Positions 34,073-42,360 are shown, counted from the first letter of the stretch. The stretch is 64,000 nucleotides of DNA from Sandaracinaceae bacterium (GCA_040218145.1 JAVJQK010000012.1:1-64000), one strand, 5' to 3'. Numbers and translations: made by a program. Notes: generated from the letters alone by a model not told the origin.

Positions 34073-35428
34073 TCAGCCGCGCTTCTTCAGCATGCGCTTG
34101 AAGTACATGCGGTCCATGCCGCTCGCCGCGGCCGCGCGAGAGAAGTTGCCCTCGTGCCGCGCGAGCTGGCGCGTGAGGTAGGTGCGCTCGAAGGCCTCTA
34201 CGACCTCCTTCTTCAGGTCCGAGAAGGGCCGGTCGAGATCGACGACGGGCTCCGGCGCGTCGGACGCCGCGGGTCGCCTCTCGAGCCCCGGGGCCGTCTG
34301 CGGCTCGAGCGCGGCCGGCTCGTCCTCGGTGCTCAGCGCGAGGGTGCGCTGGATGAGGTTCTTCAGCTCGCGCACGTTGCCGGGCCACGGGTGCGCCATC
34401 AGGCGCGCGCGGTTCTCCTCCGAGATCGACGCGAGGATCTTCGCGGCCCGCTTCACGTCATCCGGCAAGGCGCGGCGCACGAAGTGCTCGACGAGGCGCG
34501 GCACGTCCTCGGGGCGCTCGCGGAGCGGCGGCACGCGCACGCGGACCACCGCGAGGCGGTAGTAGAGGTCCTCCCGGAAGGCGCCGCGGTTCACCTCCGC
34601 CGCCAGATCGCGGTTCGTCGCCGCCACCACCCGGAAGTCGACCCGCCGCGTCCTGGCGCCGCCCACCCGACGCACCTCGCGCTTCTCGAGCGCGCGCAGG
34701 AGCTTGGGCTGGAGGTCGAGCGGCAGCTCACCCAGCTCGTCCAGGAAGAGCGTCCCGCCGTCCGCCTCCTCCATGCGACCGACGCGCTGGCTCGTGGCGC
34801 CGGTGAACGCGCCCTTCTCATGGCCGAAGAGCTCGGACTCCATCAGCTGGGTGGGGATCGCCGCGCAGTCGAAGACCACCAGCGGCCCGCCGGCGCGCCC
34901 GCTCGCGGCGTGCACCGCCTCCGCGACGAGCTCCTTGCCCGTCCCGCTCTCGCCCTCGACCAGGAGGGTCGCGTCGGTGGGCGCCGCTTTGGCGAGGAGC
35001 GCGAACAGCTCGCGCATCGCCACGCTCGCGCCGACCAGCGGGCCGAAGCGGTCATCGGGCGACGCGGGCACGTCGACCTCGTCGTCCTCGGGCGTGAAGC
35101 GCAGGGTCGTGTCGCCCACCGTGATCTCGCTGCCCGGCCGCAGGTAGAGATCGTTCGCGCGGTAGCCGTCCACGACGGTGCCGTTGGTGCTGCCGAGGTC
35201 CCTCAGCCGGTATCCGTGCGCGTCGACGGAGATCTCGAAGTGGAGCCGGCTCACGCGCGGATCGGCGAGCACCAGATCCGCGCCCGGGCGGCCGCCGACC
35301 CGATAGCTGGTCGCCGTAACCCGCTCCTGGAACGCGTCACCGCGCAGCACGTAGGGCCGCATCGTCCGGCCCGACACGCCGCCCCGCACGACCGAGCGCG
35401 TCGCGAGGGTGTGGATCACGTCACTCAT
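34073..35428 (-). CDS. FHA-domain sigma-54-dependent activator
   Basis: A 451-residue enhancer-binding protein. The N-terminus carries an FHA domain (about 45-110, with GSTNGTVVDG and the SRLHFEI core) that recognises phosphothreonine, replacing the usual receiver. The AAA+ domain (about 125-360) has Walker A GESGTGKE and the GAFTGA loop, and the C-terminus is a Fis-type helix-turn-helix (GNFSRAAAASGMDRMYFKRM). In myxobacteria such EBPs are known to pair with Ser/Thr kinases: phosphorylation or FHA binding controls activity. It overlaps the kinase gene by 8 bp on the same strand, so the two form one operon and most likely one signalling pathway. All catalytic motifs are intact. Confidence 0.93.
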   Translation of the reverse strand: MSDVIHTLATRSVVRGGVSGRTMRPYVLRGDAFQERVTATSYRVGGRPGADLVLADPRVSRLHFEISVDAHGYRLRDLGSTNGTVVDGYRANDLYLRPGSEITVGDTTLRFTPEDDEVDVPASPDDRFGPLVGASVAMRELFALLAKAAPTDATLLVEGESGTGKELVAEAVHAASGRAGGPLVVFDCAAIPTQLMESELFGHEKGAFTGATSQRVGRMEEADGGTLFLDELGELPLDLQPKLLRALEKREVRRVGGARTRRVDFRVVAATNRDLAAEVNRGAFREDLYYRLAVVRVRVPPLRERPEDVPRLVEHFVRRALPDDVKRAAKILASISEENRARLMAHPWPGNVRELKNLIQRTLALSTEDEPAALEPQTAPGLERRPAASDAPEPVVDLDRPFSDLKKEVVEAFERTYLTRQLARHEGNFSRAAAASGMDRMYFKRMLKKRG

Positions 35429-36527
35429 CGTCGAGCCCCGAGCGCGTGGTGTACACGCTGTGCGCCCCGCCGTCGTCGACCCGCCGCAGCTCGCGCCCGA
35501 GCAGGGCGTCGAAGCCGCCCGCGGCGGCGGGGGTGGTCACCACGGGCACCCCGGGGGGCGAGCTCGAGGCGGGCCGATCGGAGTGGCGCGGGTCGGCGAG
35601 CGCCTCCTCCACATGCGAGGCGAGCTCGGACGAAGACAGGTACAGCCGCTCCGCGTGGGCGAAGCGCTCGAGCTCTTCGCGCAGCTGCGCGCCGGTGCCG
35701 TGTCGGATGTCGACGTCAGGCGCCAGCGCCCGCTTGAGGACGCGGACGAGCTCCGGCGGGACGCGGGACTCGAGCCCCAGGAGCGCCTGGCCAGGGCCCG
35801 CGAGGATCTTCGGGATCAGCGCCGCGCCGTCGCCTTCGAACAGGCGACGCCCGGCGATCATCTCGTAGAGCACGGCGCCGAGCGCGTAGAGGTCCGCCCG
35901 CCGATCCACCGCGCCGCCCTTCACCTGCTCGGGCGGCATGTACGGGATCTTGCCCTTGAGCGTGCCGATGACGGAGCCCACGTCCCGAAGGGTGCTCTTG
36001 GCCACCCCGAAGTCGGCCACCTTCACCTCGCCCTCGCGCGAGAGCAGCAGGTTCCCCGGGGAGACGTCGCGGTGCACGATCGCGAGCGGCGCTCCGTCCG
36101 CGCCGCGTCGTCGGTGCGCGTAGTCGAGCCCCTTGAGCGCCTCGATGGCGACGAGCAACGACAGGCCGAGCGGCAGCGGGCCGCGGCTCAGCAGCGCGCT
36201 CAGGTCCAGCCCGTCGACGTACTCCATGGCCAGGAACCAGCGCGCGTCGATCTGGCCGACGTCGAACGCCTGCACCACGTTCGCGTGGCTCAGGGACATC
36301 GCGACGCGGACCTCCTCGACGAAGAGCTGCGCGAAGCCGGGCTGCCCGGCGAGCTCCGGGCGGACGAGCTTGAGCGCGACGGGGCGCAGCACGCCGGGCA
36401 TCGTCTCCACGCTCGCGAGGAAGACCTCCCCCATCCCCCCGGCCGCGATGCGCGCCTGGATGCGGTAGCGCCCCACGCTCTTCGGGTCGACCTCCACGCC
36501 GAAGGAGGATAACAGGCAGCGCAGCAT
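35421..36527 (-). CDS. Eukaryotic-like Ser/Thr protein kinase
   Basis: A 368-residue kinase (start taken at the ATG ending at 36527; GTG at 36497 or Met codons upstream are possible). The Gly loop AAGGMGEVF (about 29-37), ATP-Lys53 in PVALKLV, the catalytic HRD (152-154, Asp154) in HRDVSPGN and the DFG (172-174) in VADFGVAK are intact, so it should be active. The C-terminal tail has no transmembrane helix or sensor domain, unlike many membrane kinases, so input must come from a partner. It overlaps the FHA-activator gene and shares the promoter region with the divergent ceramidase, whose start overlaps its own by two bases. Confidence 0.92.
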   Translation of the reverse strand: MLRCLLSSFGVEVDPKSVGRYRIQARIAAGGMGEVFLASVETMPGVLRPVALKLVRPELAGQPGFAQLFVEEVRVAMSLSHANVVQAFDVGQIDARWFLAMEYVDGLDLSALLSRGPLPLGLSLLVAIEALKGLDYAHRRRGADGAPLAIVHRDVSPGNLLLSREGEVKVADFGVAKSTLRDVGSVIGTLKGKIPYMPPEQVKGGAVDRRADLYALGAVLYEMIAGRRLFEGDGAALIPKILAGPGQALLGLESRVPPELVRVLKRALAPDVDIRHGTGAQLREELERFAHAERLYLSSSELASHVEEALADPRHSDRPASSSPPGVPVVTTPAAAGGFDALLGRELRRVDDGGAHSVYTTRSGLDDE

Positions 36528-38055
36528 GGAAGCGGGATTCGGACGCGCGGACATCACGGTGTGGGAGCGCCGCATGCCGATGCTCGGGTGGGGGCGAGAG
36601 GACAACGTCTCCCTCGGCGTGGAGGCGCCGCTCTACGCGCGGGCGCTCGCGGTGCGGAGCGCGGGCCGGACGGCGGTCTACGTGTGCGCCGACCTCTGCT
36701 TCATCGCGGCCGGCCTGCGGGTGGCGGTAGAAGAGGCCCTGCAGGAGACGCTGGGCGATCGGGTCCACCCCGCCGATCTCCTGCTCACCGCCACGCACAC
36801 CCACAGCGGACCGGCCGGCTACAGCCACGCGTTCTTCTACGACCTGAGTGGCCCCGGTTTCTCGCGGCGCGTCTTCGACGGCCTCGTCCGGGGCATCGTG
36901 CGCGCGATCGAAGACGCAGTCGCCGCGCTCGCTCCGGCGCGGCTGCGCCTGGCCACGGGGTTCGTGCCCGGGGCCGAGCCCGTGGCCTTCAACCGCTCGC
37001 CCGGGGCGCACCGCCGGAACCGCGACGCCCACGCGGAGGACGTCGACCGGGAGATGCTCGTGCTCGACACGGGGCGCGGCGTCATCAGCTTCTTCGCCCT
37101 GCACGCGACCTCGGTGCACGGCGACGGCGCGCGCCTCCACCCGGACCACAAGGGCCTGGCCTGCGAGGCCTACGAGGCGGCGCGCGGCGTGCCCGCCATC
37201 TTCGCCCAGGGCGCGGCGGGCGATGTCACCCCGAACTACCGCTGGTCCGAGGCGCGCGGCGTCACGGTGGGCCGCCACGACGACGACCTCGACAGCGCCG
37301 CCTACTTGGCCGCGGTCCAGGCGCGCACCGCGGGTGTGATCGCGATGACGGAGGGGCTTCGGCTCGACGGCCCAGTCGGCGGCGCGCTCCGCCGCGTCGA
37401 TCTCGAGCGCTGCCCCACCACGCGCGGCCCGACGACCATCGGGCGGCTCGGGGTGGCGATGGCCCAGGGCACGGCCGAAGGCCCCGGCCCGCTCGCGCCC
37501 TTCGCGCCGCTGGTCCGGCGCTTCCCGGGCAAGGCCACGCTCCTCGAGATCGGCCCCGATCGCCCGCGCCGCCTCTTCGGCCTGCTCGATCCCGCGCGTC
37601 TGCACCTCGATCACCCGGCCTTCGCCCACACGCGCCGGGTGAGCGCGGCGGGCGGCCTCGACGGACAGCCCTGGATCCCGACGATCCTGCCCGTCCAGCT
37701 CTGGCGGGTCGGCGCGTTCTGCATCGCCGCGCTGCCCAACGAGCCGACCACCATGGTGGGCCGCCGCCTCCGCGCGCGCCTCGAGGCCGCGCTCGCGCCG
37801 CACGGCGTCCGGCGGGTGCACGTCCAGGGCTACGCCAACGCCTACGCCGGGTACCTCACCACGCCCGAGGAGTACGGCGCGCAGCGCTACGAGGGCGCCT
37901 ACACCCTCTTCGGCCCGCGCAGCTACGAAGCCTTCGCCGAGTCTCTGGAGGCGCTCGTCCCCGATCTGCTCGACGAGGCGCCGCGCGAGAGCGGCCCCGC
38001 GCTGCAGCGCTGTTCGCCGACGCAGCTGAAGGCGAGAGCCTGGCGAGGTCCCTGA
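36526..38055 (+). CDS. Neutral/alkaline-type ceramidase homologue, Ser-to-Thr at the nucleophile site
   Basis: A 509-residue protein of the neutral (non-lysosomal) ceramidase family, which hydrolyses ceramide to sphingosine and fatty acid. Zinc and core motifs are present: TATHTHSGP (His91, His93), the SFFALHATSVHGD region with His193, and the characteristic NAYAGYLTTPEEY near the end. The catalytic hexapeptide known as GDVSPN in human and related enzymes reads GDVTPN here (Thr235 replaces Ser). It has no signal peptide, unlike the secreted bacterial enzymes, and is shorter than them (they also have a C-terminal Ig-like domain). Thr could still act as nucleophile, or the enzyme may have a changed amide substrate. 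Start ATG 36526 overlaps the divergent kinase start. Confidence 0.85.
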   Translation: MEAGFGRADITVWERRMPMLGWGREDNVSLGVEAPLYARALAVRSAGRTAVYVCADLCFIAAGLRVAVEEALQETLGDRVHPADLLLTATHTHSGPAGYSHAFFYDLSGPGFSRRVFDGLVRGIVRAIEDAVAALAPARLRLATGFVPGAEPVAFNRSPGAHRRNRDAHAEDVDREMLVLDTGRGVISFFALHATSVHGDGARLHPDHKGLACEAYEAARGVPAIFAQGAAGDVTPNYRWSEARGVTVGRHDDDLDSAAYLAAVQARTAGVIAMTEGLRLDGPVGGALRRVDLERCPTTRGPTTIGRLGVAMAQGTAEGPGPLAPFAPLVRRFPGKATLLEIGPDRPRRLFGLLDPARLHLDHPAFAHTRRVSAAGGLDGQPWIPTILPVQLWRVGAFCIAALPNEPTTMVGRRLRARLEAALAPHGVRRVHVQGYANAYAGYLTTPEEYGAQRYEGAYTLFGPRSYEAFAESLEALVPDLLDEAPRESGPALQRCSPTQLKARAWRGP

Positions 38056-38062
38056 CGCGGGC

Positions 38063-38575
38063 TCACTCGTGCGGAGGCGTCTCGGTCTCTTCGCCCATCT
38101 CCCAGTCGGCCGGCATGGGCTCCCCCATGAGGGGCTCGGGGTCGATCATGCGGCCCACCTCGGGCGCGCCCTTGGCGAGCTGACCGATCGCGGTTCCCTC
38201 GAGCCACCCCGCGACGTCGAAGCCGCTCGCGCGGAAGAGCCCGAGGGCGGAGACCATCGAGAGGAGCGCGACGAAGAGGGCGGCGGCCCCGGTCAGCGTG
38301 CGGCGCGCGGCCTCGCGGAGGTTGGCGAAGCGGATGGGGGCGCAGTCGACGGTGCTCACGGTGCCGTCGGCGCGGCGGTAGAAGCGGACGCAGAGCCGCC
38401 CCTCGCGCTCGCTCAAGAGCGCCTCGGCCCGCGCGCGCGTCATCGCCGACAGGTCGTAGACGTTCTTGCGGCAGAGCCCGCAGAAGCGCACCTCGTCGTC
38501 GCCCTGCATGCCGGCCCAGTCCTCGGGGCACGGCTCCTTCACCGAGATCACGTCGAGCCCACGCTTGGCGGTCAC
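38063..38575 (-). CDS. CxxC/TM protein, tandem paralogue 1
   Basis: A 170-residue protein; start GTG 38575 overlaps the stop of paralogue 2 (GTGA). N-terminal half: EPCPEDWAGM, then FCGLCRKNVYDLSAMT (a CxxC pair) and CVRFYRRADGTVSTVDCAP, which add further Cys. One transmembrane helix (ALFVALLSMVSALGLF) follows at about 105-125, then an exported Pro/Glu-rich tail with MGEPMPADWEMGEE. Its neighbour has the same order of motifs. The family is unfamiliar; the four conserved Cys suggest a zinc-ribbon-like or redox head on the cytoplasmic side. It is in a block with haem-motif lipoproteins and DUF3570, hinting at a redox or metal-related envelope function. Confidence 0.7.
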   Translation of the reverse strand: MTAKRGLDVISVKEPCPEDWAGMQGDDEVRFCGLCRKNVYDLSAMTRARAEALLSEREGRLCVRFYRRADGTVSTVDCAPIRFANLREAARRTLTGAAALFVALLSMVSALGLFRASGFDVAGWLEGTAIGQLAKGAPEVGRMIDPEPLMGEPMPADWEMGEETETPPHE

Positions 38576-39063
38576 TGCACGAGCTCCTCGGCCTGCTCTC
38601 CGACCTGCAAGGCCGAAGGGTCCTGGGCGTGCGGGATCGCGTGTTCCTGCGGCGGAAGCTCGGGCATCGGCGCGCCCATCATCACGACCGGCTCGTCCAC
38701 GCGCAGCCAGCTGGCCAGCCCCACGAGGGTCGCCGCGCCGAGCCCGCCCGTCAGCCCCAGCACACCCACGAGGGCCGCGGCGGCGAGCCCCAGCGTCTTG
38801 CGCGCCGCCTTCCGCGCCGCCGCGAGCCGATCGGGCGCGCAGTCCTTGGTGGCCACCGTCCCGTCGGCGCGGCGGTAGAAGCGCACGCAGGCGCCGCTCT
38901 CGAGGAGCTGCTCGGCGTCGTCGGCCGTCATGCCCCCGAGGTCGAAGACGTCTCGGTCGCACAGGGCGCAGTGGCGGCGAAAGCCCTCGCCCGTCATCGC
39001 GTTCCAGTCCTGCGTGCACGGCTCGGCGACGTCGAGGACTTCCAGGTGGATTCGGCGCTGCAT
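38572..39063 (-). CDS. CxxC/TM protein, tandem paralogue 2
   Basis: A 163-residue protein with the same layout as paralogue 1: EPCTQDWNAM, HCALCDRDVFDLGGMT, CVRFYRRADGTVATKDCAP, a membrane helix at about 95-130 (LGLAAAALVGVLGLTGGLGAATLVGLASWL) and an exported tail with MMGAPMPELPPQEH. The strong similarity in the Cys-containing head and the MxGxPMP motif in the tail shows gene duplication; the two heads differ enough to be functionally distinct. Start ATG ends at 39063. It is likely transcribed with the genes upstream on the same strand (gap of about 50 bp). Confidence 0.7.
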   Translation of the reverse strand: MQRRIHLEVLDVAEPCTQDWNAMTGEGFRRHCALCDRDVFDLGGMTADDAEQLLESGACVRFYRRADGTVATKDCAPDRLAAARKAARKTLGLAAAALVGVLGLTGGLGAATLVGLASWLRVDEPVVMMGAPMPELPPQEHAIPHAQDPSALQVGEQAEELVQ

Positions 39064-39115
39064 CGGTGCGTGGGACCGAGCCGCCAGCGCCGACCTTGGG
39101 AGGCGCCGGCCAAGC

Positions 39116-39595
39116 TCAGGGCCGCGCGGGCGCTGGCGGCGCCGCCGCCTCACACGCGCCGTCGTCCGGCGCGTCCGCCAGCCACGCGCGGAGGCAGCGG
39201 TAGCCGGGATCGTCCACGCTGCGGTAGACGGGATCTCCCTCGTGGGCCAGCCCCCCAGCCTCGACGGCGAGGGGCTTCAGGAGCGCGACGTGATCATCGA
39301 CGGTGGGCGCGCCGGGATCGATGGCCTCGAACGCGGCCACGTTCCAGGCCAGCTCGTCGTCTCGGATCGGCTGCCCCCGCGCGTCGGGCTCGATCCGGAG
39401 GCCGTCGACGGCGTAGATCCGCAGCGGCCGGAGCCCCACCCCGTGGCAGTCGAGCGTCCCGCAGTCGCGCCCCACGACCGGCTGCACCTGCGCCACGTAC
39501 CGGTCCGTGTCGAGCGGCGGGAGACTCGCGCTGTCCCCGACATCCGCCACGCACCCCGCGGCGAACAAGCTGGCCACGAGGACGAGGCGGCTCAT
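39116..39595 (-). CDS. Lipoprotein with CX4CH haem-like motif
   Basis: A 159-residue lipoprotein (signal MSRLVLVASLFAAGC, lipidated Cys15). After a Leu/Asp-rich stretch it has VVGRDCGTLDCHGVGLRPLRIYAVDGLR, in which CGTLDCH is a Cys-X4-Cys-His motif, an atypical c-type haem site seen in deltaproteobacterial envelope lipoproteins. A single site is present; the rest is a small globular domain with two late Cys (CLRAWLADAPDDGAC). The start overlaps the upstream gene's stop by four bases (ATGA). Electron transfer or c-type haem binding is inferred, not proven. Confidence 0.7.
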   Translation of the reverse strand: MSRLVLVASLFAAGCVADVGDSASLPPLDTDRYVAQVQPVVGRDCGTLDCHGVGLRPLRIYAVDGLRIEPDARGQPIRDDELAWNVAAFEAIDPGAPTVDDHVALLKPLAVEAGGLAHEGDPVYRSVDDPGYRCLRAWLADAPDDGACEAAAPPAPARP

Positions 39596-40149
39596 GGTGC
39601 CTCCATGAGGTAGACGCGTCCGACCGAGTCGACGCCGGGCTCGCGGAAGTGGCAGCCGGCGCAGCTCGCCTCTCGACGCACCAGGGTCTCCATGCGCTGC
39701 TCCACGTCCCCGTCGGTGATCCACACCGTGAGCGGCGGCTCGGGCCAGTAGCCCAGGCGAGCGCGGCCGTCCTCGCCTCGCTCCGCGCCATCTCCGCCTT
39801 CGTCTTCCACCTCGAACATGAAGTTGCCGACCGCGTTCGTGACCGCGTCCGCCTCACGCCCTCTCGCGTCGCGCACGTGCACGACGATCCCGGCTCGGCC
39901 CTCGTCGTCGGGATCACTCGCGTACGCGTAGACGGTGCCGGCCAGCGCGAAGACGTCGCCTCCGGGGGCGTAGTCACGGCCGTGACAGTCGGCGCACGGG
40001 AACCCAGGGTTGTGCTCCTCGTCGCCGTCATCATCGGCGCCCAGCCGGATGAGCTCGTCGTAGCGCGCCTGCTCCGGGCCGGTCCCGATGCAGCCGGCCA
40101 GGAGGGCGAGCGACAGCGACGCGAGCGCTCGCTTCACGACGGCGTCCAT
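39592..40149 (-). CDS. Di-haem-type lipoprotein (two CxxCH motifs)
   Basis: A 185-residue lipoprotein (signal MDAVVKRALASLSLALLAGC). It has two canonical CxxCH sites: PCADCHGRD near residue 53 and SCAGCHFRE near residue 163, so it is a probable di-haem c-type cytochrome anchored in the envelope. The region between the haem sites is a beta domain (GTVYAYASDPDDEGRAG and FMFEVEDEGG), similar to carboxypeptidase-like or CARDB folds. It overlaps the DUF3570 gene upstream by 16 bp and the next gene by 4 bp, so it is part of the operon. Confidence 0.75.
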   Translation of the reverse strand: MDAVVKRALASLSLALLAGCIGTGPEQARYDELIRLGADDDGDEEHNPGFPCADCHGRDYAPGGDVFALAGTVYAYASDPDDEGRAGIVVHVRDARGREADAVTNAVGNFMFEVEDEGGDGAERGEDGRARLGYWPEPPLTVWITDGDVEQRMETLVRREASCAGCHFREPGVDSVGRVYLMEAP

Positions 40150-41273
40150 CGCAGGCCCACCTGACCCAGGATCGCGAGCCGATCGCTGAGCAGGAGGAAG
40201 TCCTCCCAGTGCGTGACCATGGCCGCGCCGTCGACGTAGCCCGACAGGTCGTGCCACTCCCACTCCACTCGCAGGCCGCCCGTGACCGAGCCATAGGTCG
40301 AGAGGTCGCGGTCGAGGCTCCGCCAGAGAGGGATCTCCCCGGGCTCGGCGCGGTAGGTCCGCTGCCAGAAGGACGCGCCGGTCTGGAAGTAGCCGCGCGC
40401 GTAGCCTCCGAACCGCAGACCCCGGCTGACCGTGCCGAGGACCCGCGCGTCGACGAGGTGGCTCATGACCGACCAGTCGTCGAGGTAGATCTGGTAGTCG
40501 AGGCGGAGTGAGCCGTCGATGGGCTCCAGGTACTGCACGAGGCGCCCGCCCAGCGCGTGGCCCACGCGGGTGTCGGGCACGCTCTCCGGCGGCCGCTGCG
40601 GCGAGCGCTGGCGATCGAACTGCGCGGACGTGATCGACGCCTCGTCCACCGAGGCGGGGAAGAGGGGCACGTAGCGGTAGGGCTTCTCCATGTAGCCGTG
40701 CTGGGCGGTGAGGCCGTAGACCACCCGGAGGATCGTCTCCGGCCCGAGGTTCTGCGTCAGCGAGAGCGCCGCGCTGTGGGTGAAGAGCTCCTCGCTGAAC
40801 ACGCTCCAGGACGACCCGGAGCGGCCCACCACGTCCCACGTGAGCCCATAGGTGACGTCGAGCACGCTGTCGGGGGTGCCCAGCCGGCTGCGCCAGCCAG
40901 CGGTGAGGCCGTTCGAGAGGTAGTCGGGCTCCCACGAGAAGCGGTAGGCCAGCGAGAGCTGCTGGTCGCCGAGCGCGGCGACGCCGTCGAGCTGCCCCTG
41001 GGTGCGCGCCTCGAGGAAGCGCGGCGTCGCGTGACTGACGACGTCGACCGAGGCCGCGCTCACCACGTCGACGGCCGCGCTCGCGCCCACCCGGCTCCCG
41101 TCCGCGTCGAGCGCGCGCCGAACCGAGAGGGACGGCGTGTACGCCTGGACGTTGTCCGTGTCGGTGTAGACCAGGCCATCGAAGGCGACGCGCCACGGGC
41201 GCTGCTGCGCCGCCGCGGGGGCAGCGAGCGCGAGGACGACGCCCAGGCAGCAGCATCTCAGTTGCACCCGCAC
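40134..41273 (-). CDS. DUF3570 outer-membrane protein
   Basis: A 379-residue exported protein (signal CLGVVLALAAPAAAQQ) of the DUF3570 type: a repeated amphipathic beta pattern with many Tyr, Trp and Arg, ending in a C-terminal strand GQVGLRWTPS. This layout is an outer-membrane beta-barrel. DUF3570 and DUF4266 genes are very often next to each other, as here, and in other genomes they occur near thioredoxin and flavin-transfer genes, a memory-based statement that needs a search. The start is at 41273. It overlaps the DUF4266 gene upstream by 16 bp. Confidence 0.85.
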   Translation of the reverse strand: MRVQLRCCCLGVVLALAAPAAAQQRPWRVAFDGLVYTDTDNVQAYTPSLSVRRALDADGSRVGASAAVDVVSAASVDVVSHATPRFLEARTQGQLDGVAALGDQQLSLAYRFSWEPDYLSNGLTAGWRSRLGTPDSVLDVTYGLTWDVVGRSGSSWSVFSEELFTHSAALSLTQNLGPETILRVVYGLTAQHGYMEKPYRYVPLFPASVDEASITSAQFDRQRSPQRPPESVPDTRVGHALGGRLVQYLEPIDGSLRLDYQIYLDDWSVMSHLVDARVLGTVSRGLRFGGYARGYFQTGASFWQRTYRAEPGEIPLWRSLDRDLSTYGSVTGGLRVEWEWHDLSGYVDGAAMVTHWEDFLLLSDRLAILGQVGLRWTPS

Positions 41274-41464
41274 CCACCCCCTCCGCCGCCCAGCCCCCCC
41301 GCGGTGCCCTCGCGGACGCTCCAGACGTGGCGTCGGACGGCGTTCTCCTCCTCGTCGCCGTCGACGCTCATGATCTCGCGACTCAGGAGCTCACGCTCCC
41401 ACGGCTGCGTCGTCGCGCAGCCCGAGCCGAGCGTGAGCGCCAGGCAGGTCAGCCAAGCACGCAT
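41258..41464 (-). CDS. DUF4266 small lipoprotein
   Basis: A 68-residue lipoprotein (signal MRAWLTCLALTLGSGC, lipidated Cys16) with the DUF4266 pattern: QPWERELLSREIMSVDGDEE, then the Gly-rich end GGLGGGGGGCGCN, which has two closely spaced Cys. DUF4266 proteins are very short and almost always sit directly upstream of DUF3570. The C-terminal GGGCGCN is highly conserved in the family and is a possible metal or cofactor-binding or peptide-processing site. It is the first gene of the block. Confidence 0.85.
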   Translation of the reverse strand: MRAWLTCLALTLGSGCATTQPWERELLSREIMSVDGDEEENAVRRHVWSVREGTAGGLGGGGGGCGCN

Positions 41465-41562
41465 GCGTCCTCACCTAGACACGCTCGCGCTCCGCGCCTG
41501 TTCGGGACCGAGGCGAGCCTCGAAGACCCAAGCCCCGCTGGGAAGGCGCGGTCCGAGCGACC

Positions 41563-42360
41563 ATGAAGCGGGCGCTCGCACCTCTCCCTCTGGCCACCCT
41601 CTGCGGCTGCGCGCTCGGCGCGCTCTTCGCCCTCGTCGTCGCGGCGCTCTCGCTCGGTCCGCTCGAGGAGAGCCGTCACCCGCTCGCGCTCTTCGCGCTC
41701 GCGCCGCTCCCCGGCCTGCTCGGCGCGTGGCTCGACTGGGCCAGGCTCTGGCGACCGAGCGGTCGGACGCGGTTCTGGAGCCTGACGCTCCTGCTGCTGA
41801 CGATGGCGGCGGCGCTCGAGGCGTGGCTCCTCTCGGGCGATCCCCTGTGGGCCGCCGCCCTGCCCCTCGGCGCGCTCACCGCGGTGTGCATCGGCGCGGT
41901 CCTGGTGACGCGCGCCCCGGCGCTCTTCGGGCTGCGGCTGATCCAGGGGCGGGTCCGACGCGACGAAGAGGACCAGGTGATCCTCGAGAGCGAGGGCGGG
42001 GTGATCACCCTCGACCGTCGCGACCCCGAGCTCGGCGCGACGCAGACCGTCGACGTCTCGATCGGCGCGCCCCTCGCCACCCTGGGCCGCGTGAAGCCAG
42101 TCGCACCCGATGGCTGCCCGTTCCGCAGCGAGCGGCGCGCCCACGCCTCCGCGCTGGTCGCCGTCGCCCCCGACCTCCCGTCGCTGCGTGGCGTGCTCCG
42201 CCGGCGCGCGCGGGCCTGGGCGACGTTCCTGTGCGCGCTCGCGGTCGGCGCGACCGCCCTCGTGGCCGCCGCGCGGTACTCGCCGCCCGCGGAGACTCCG
42301 GAGCGCGCCGCGCTCCAGGCCTCGGTTCTGGCCTCCAGAGCGTCGAACCCGCGGGCATAG
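41563..42360 (+). CDS. Multi-pass membrane protein of unknown function
   Basis: A 265-residue protein with about four membrane helices in the first 130 residues (PLATLCGCALGALFALVVAAL, HPLALFALAPLPGLLGAWLDW, RFWSLTLLLLTMAAALEAWLL, PLWAAALPLGALTAVCIGAVL), then a soluble middle domain (about 140-210; VITLDRRDPELGATQTVDVSIG) and a last helix near 225-245. Arg and Asp in the soluble part suggest a folded cytoplasmic domain. No family is recognised. It is divergent from the DUF4266 block and precedes the PDZ protein by 80 bp. Confidence 0.65.
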   Translation: MKRALAPLPLATLCGCALGALFALVVAALSLGPLEESRHPLALFALAPLPGLLGAWLDWARLWRPSGRTRFWSLTLLLLTMAAALEAWLLSGDPLWAAALPLGALTAVCIGAVLVTRAPALFGLRLIQGRVRRDEEDQVILESEGGVITLDRRDPELGATQTVDVSIGAPLATLGRVKPVAPDGCPFRSERRAHASALVAVAPDLPSLRGVLRRRARAWATFLCALAVGATALVAAARYSPPAETPERAALQASVLASRASNPRA

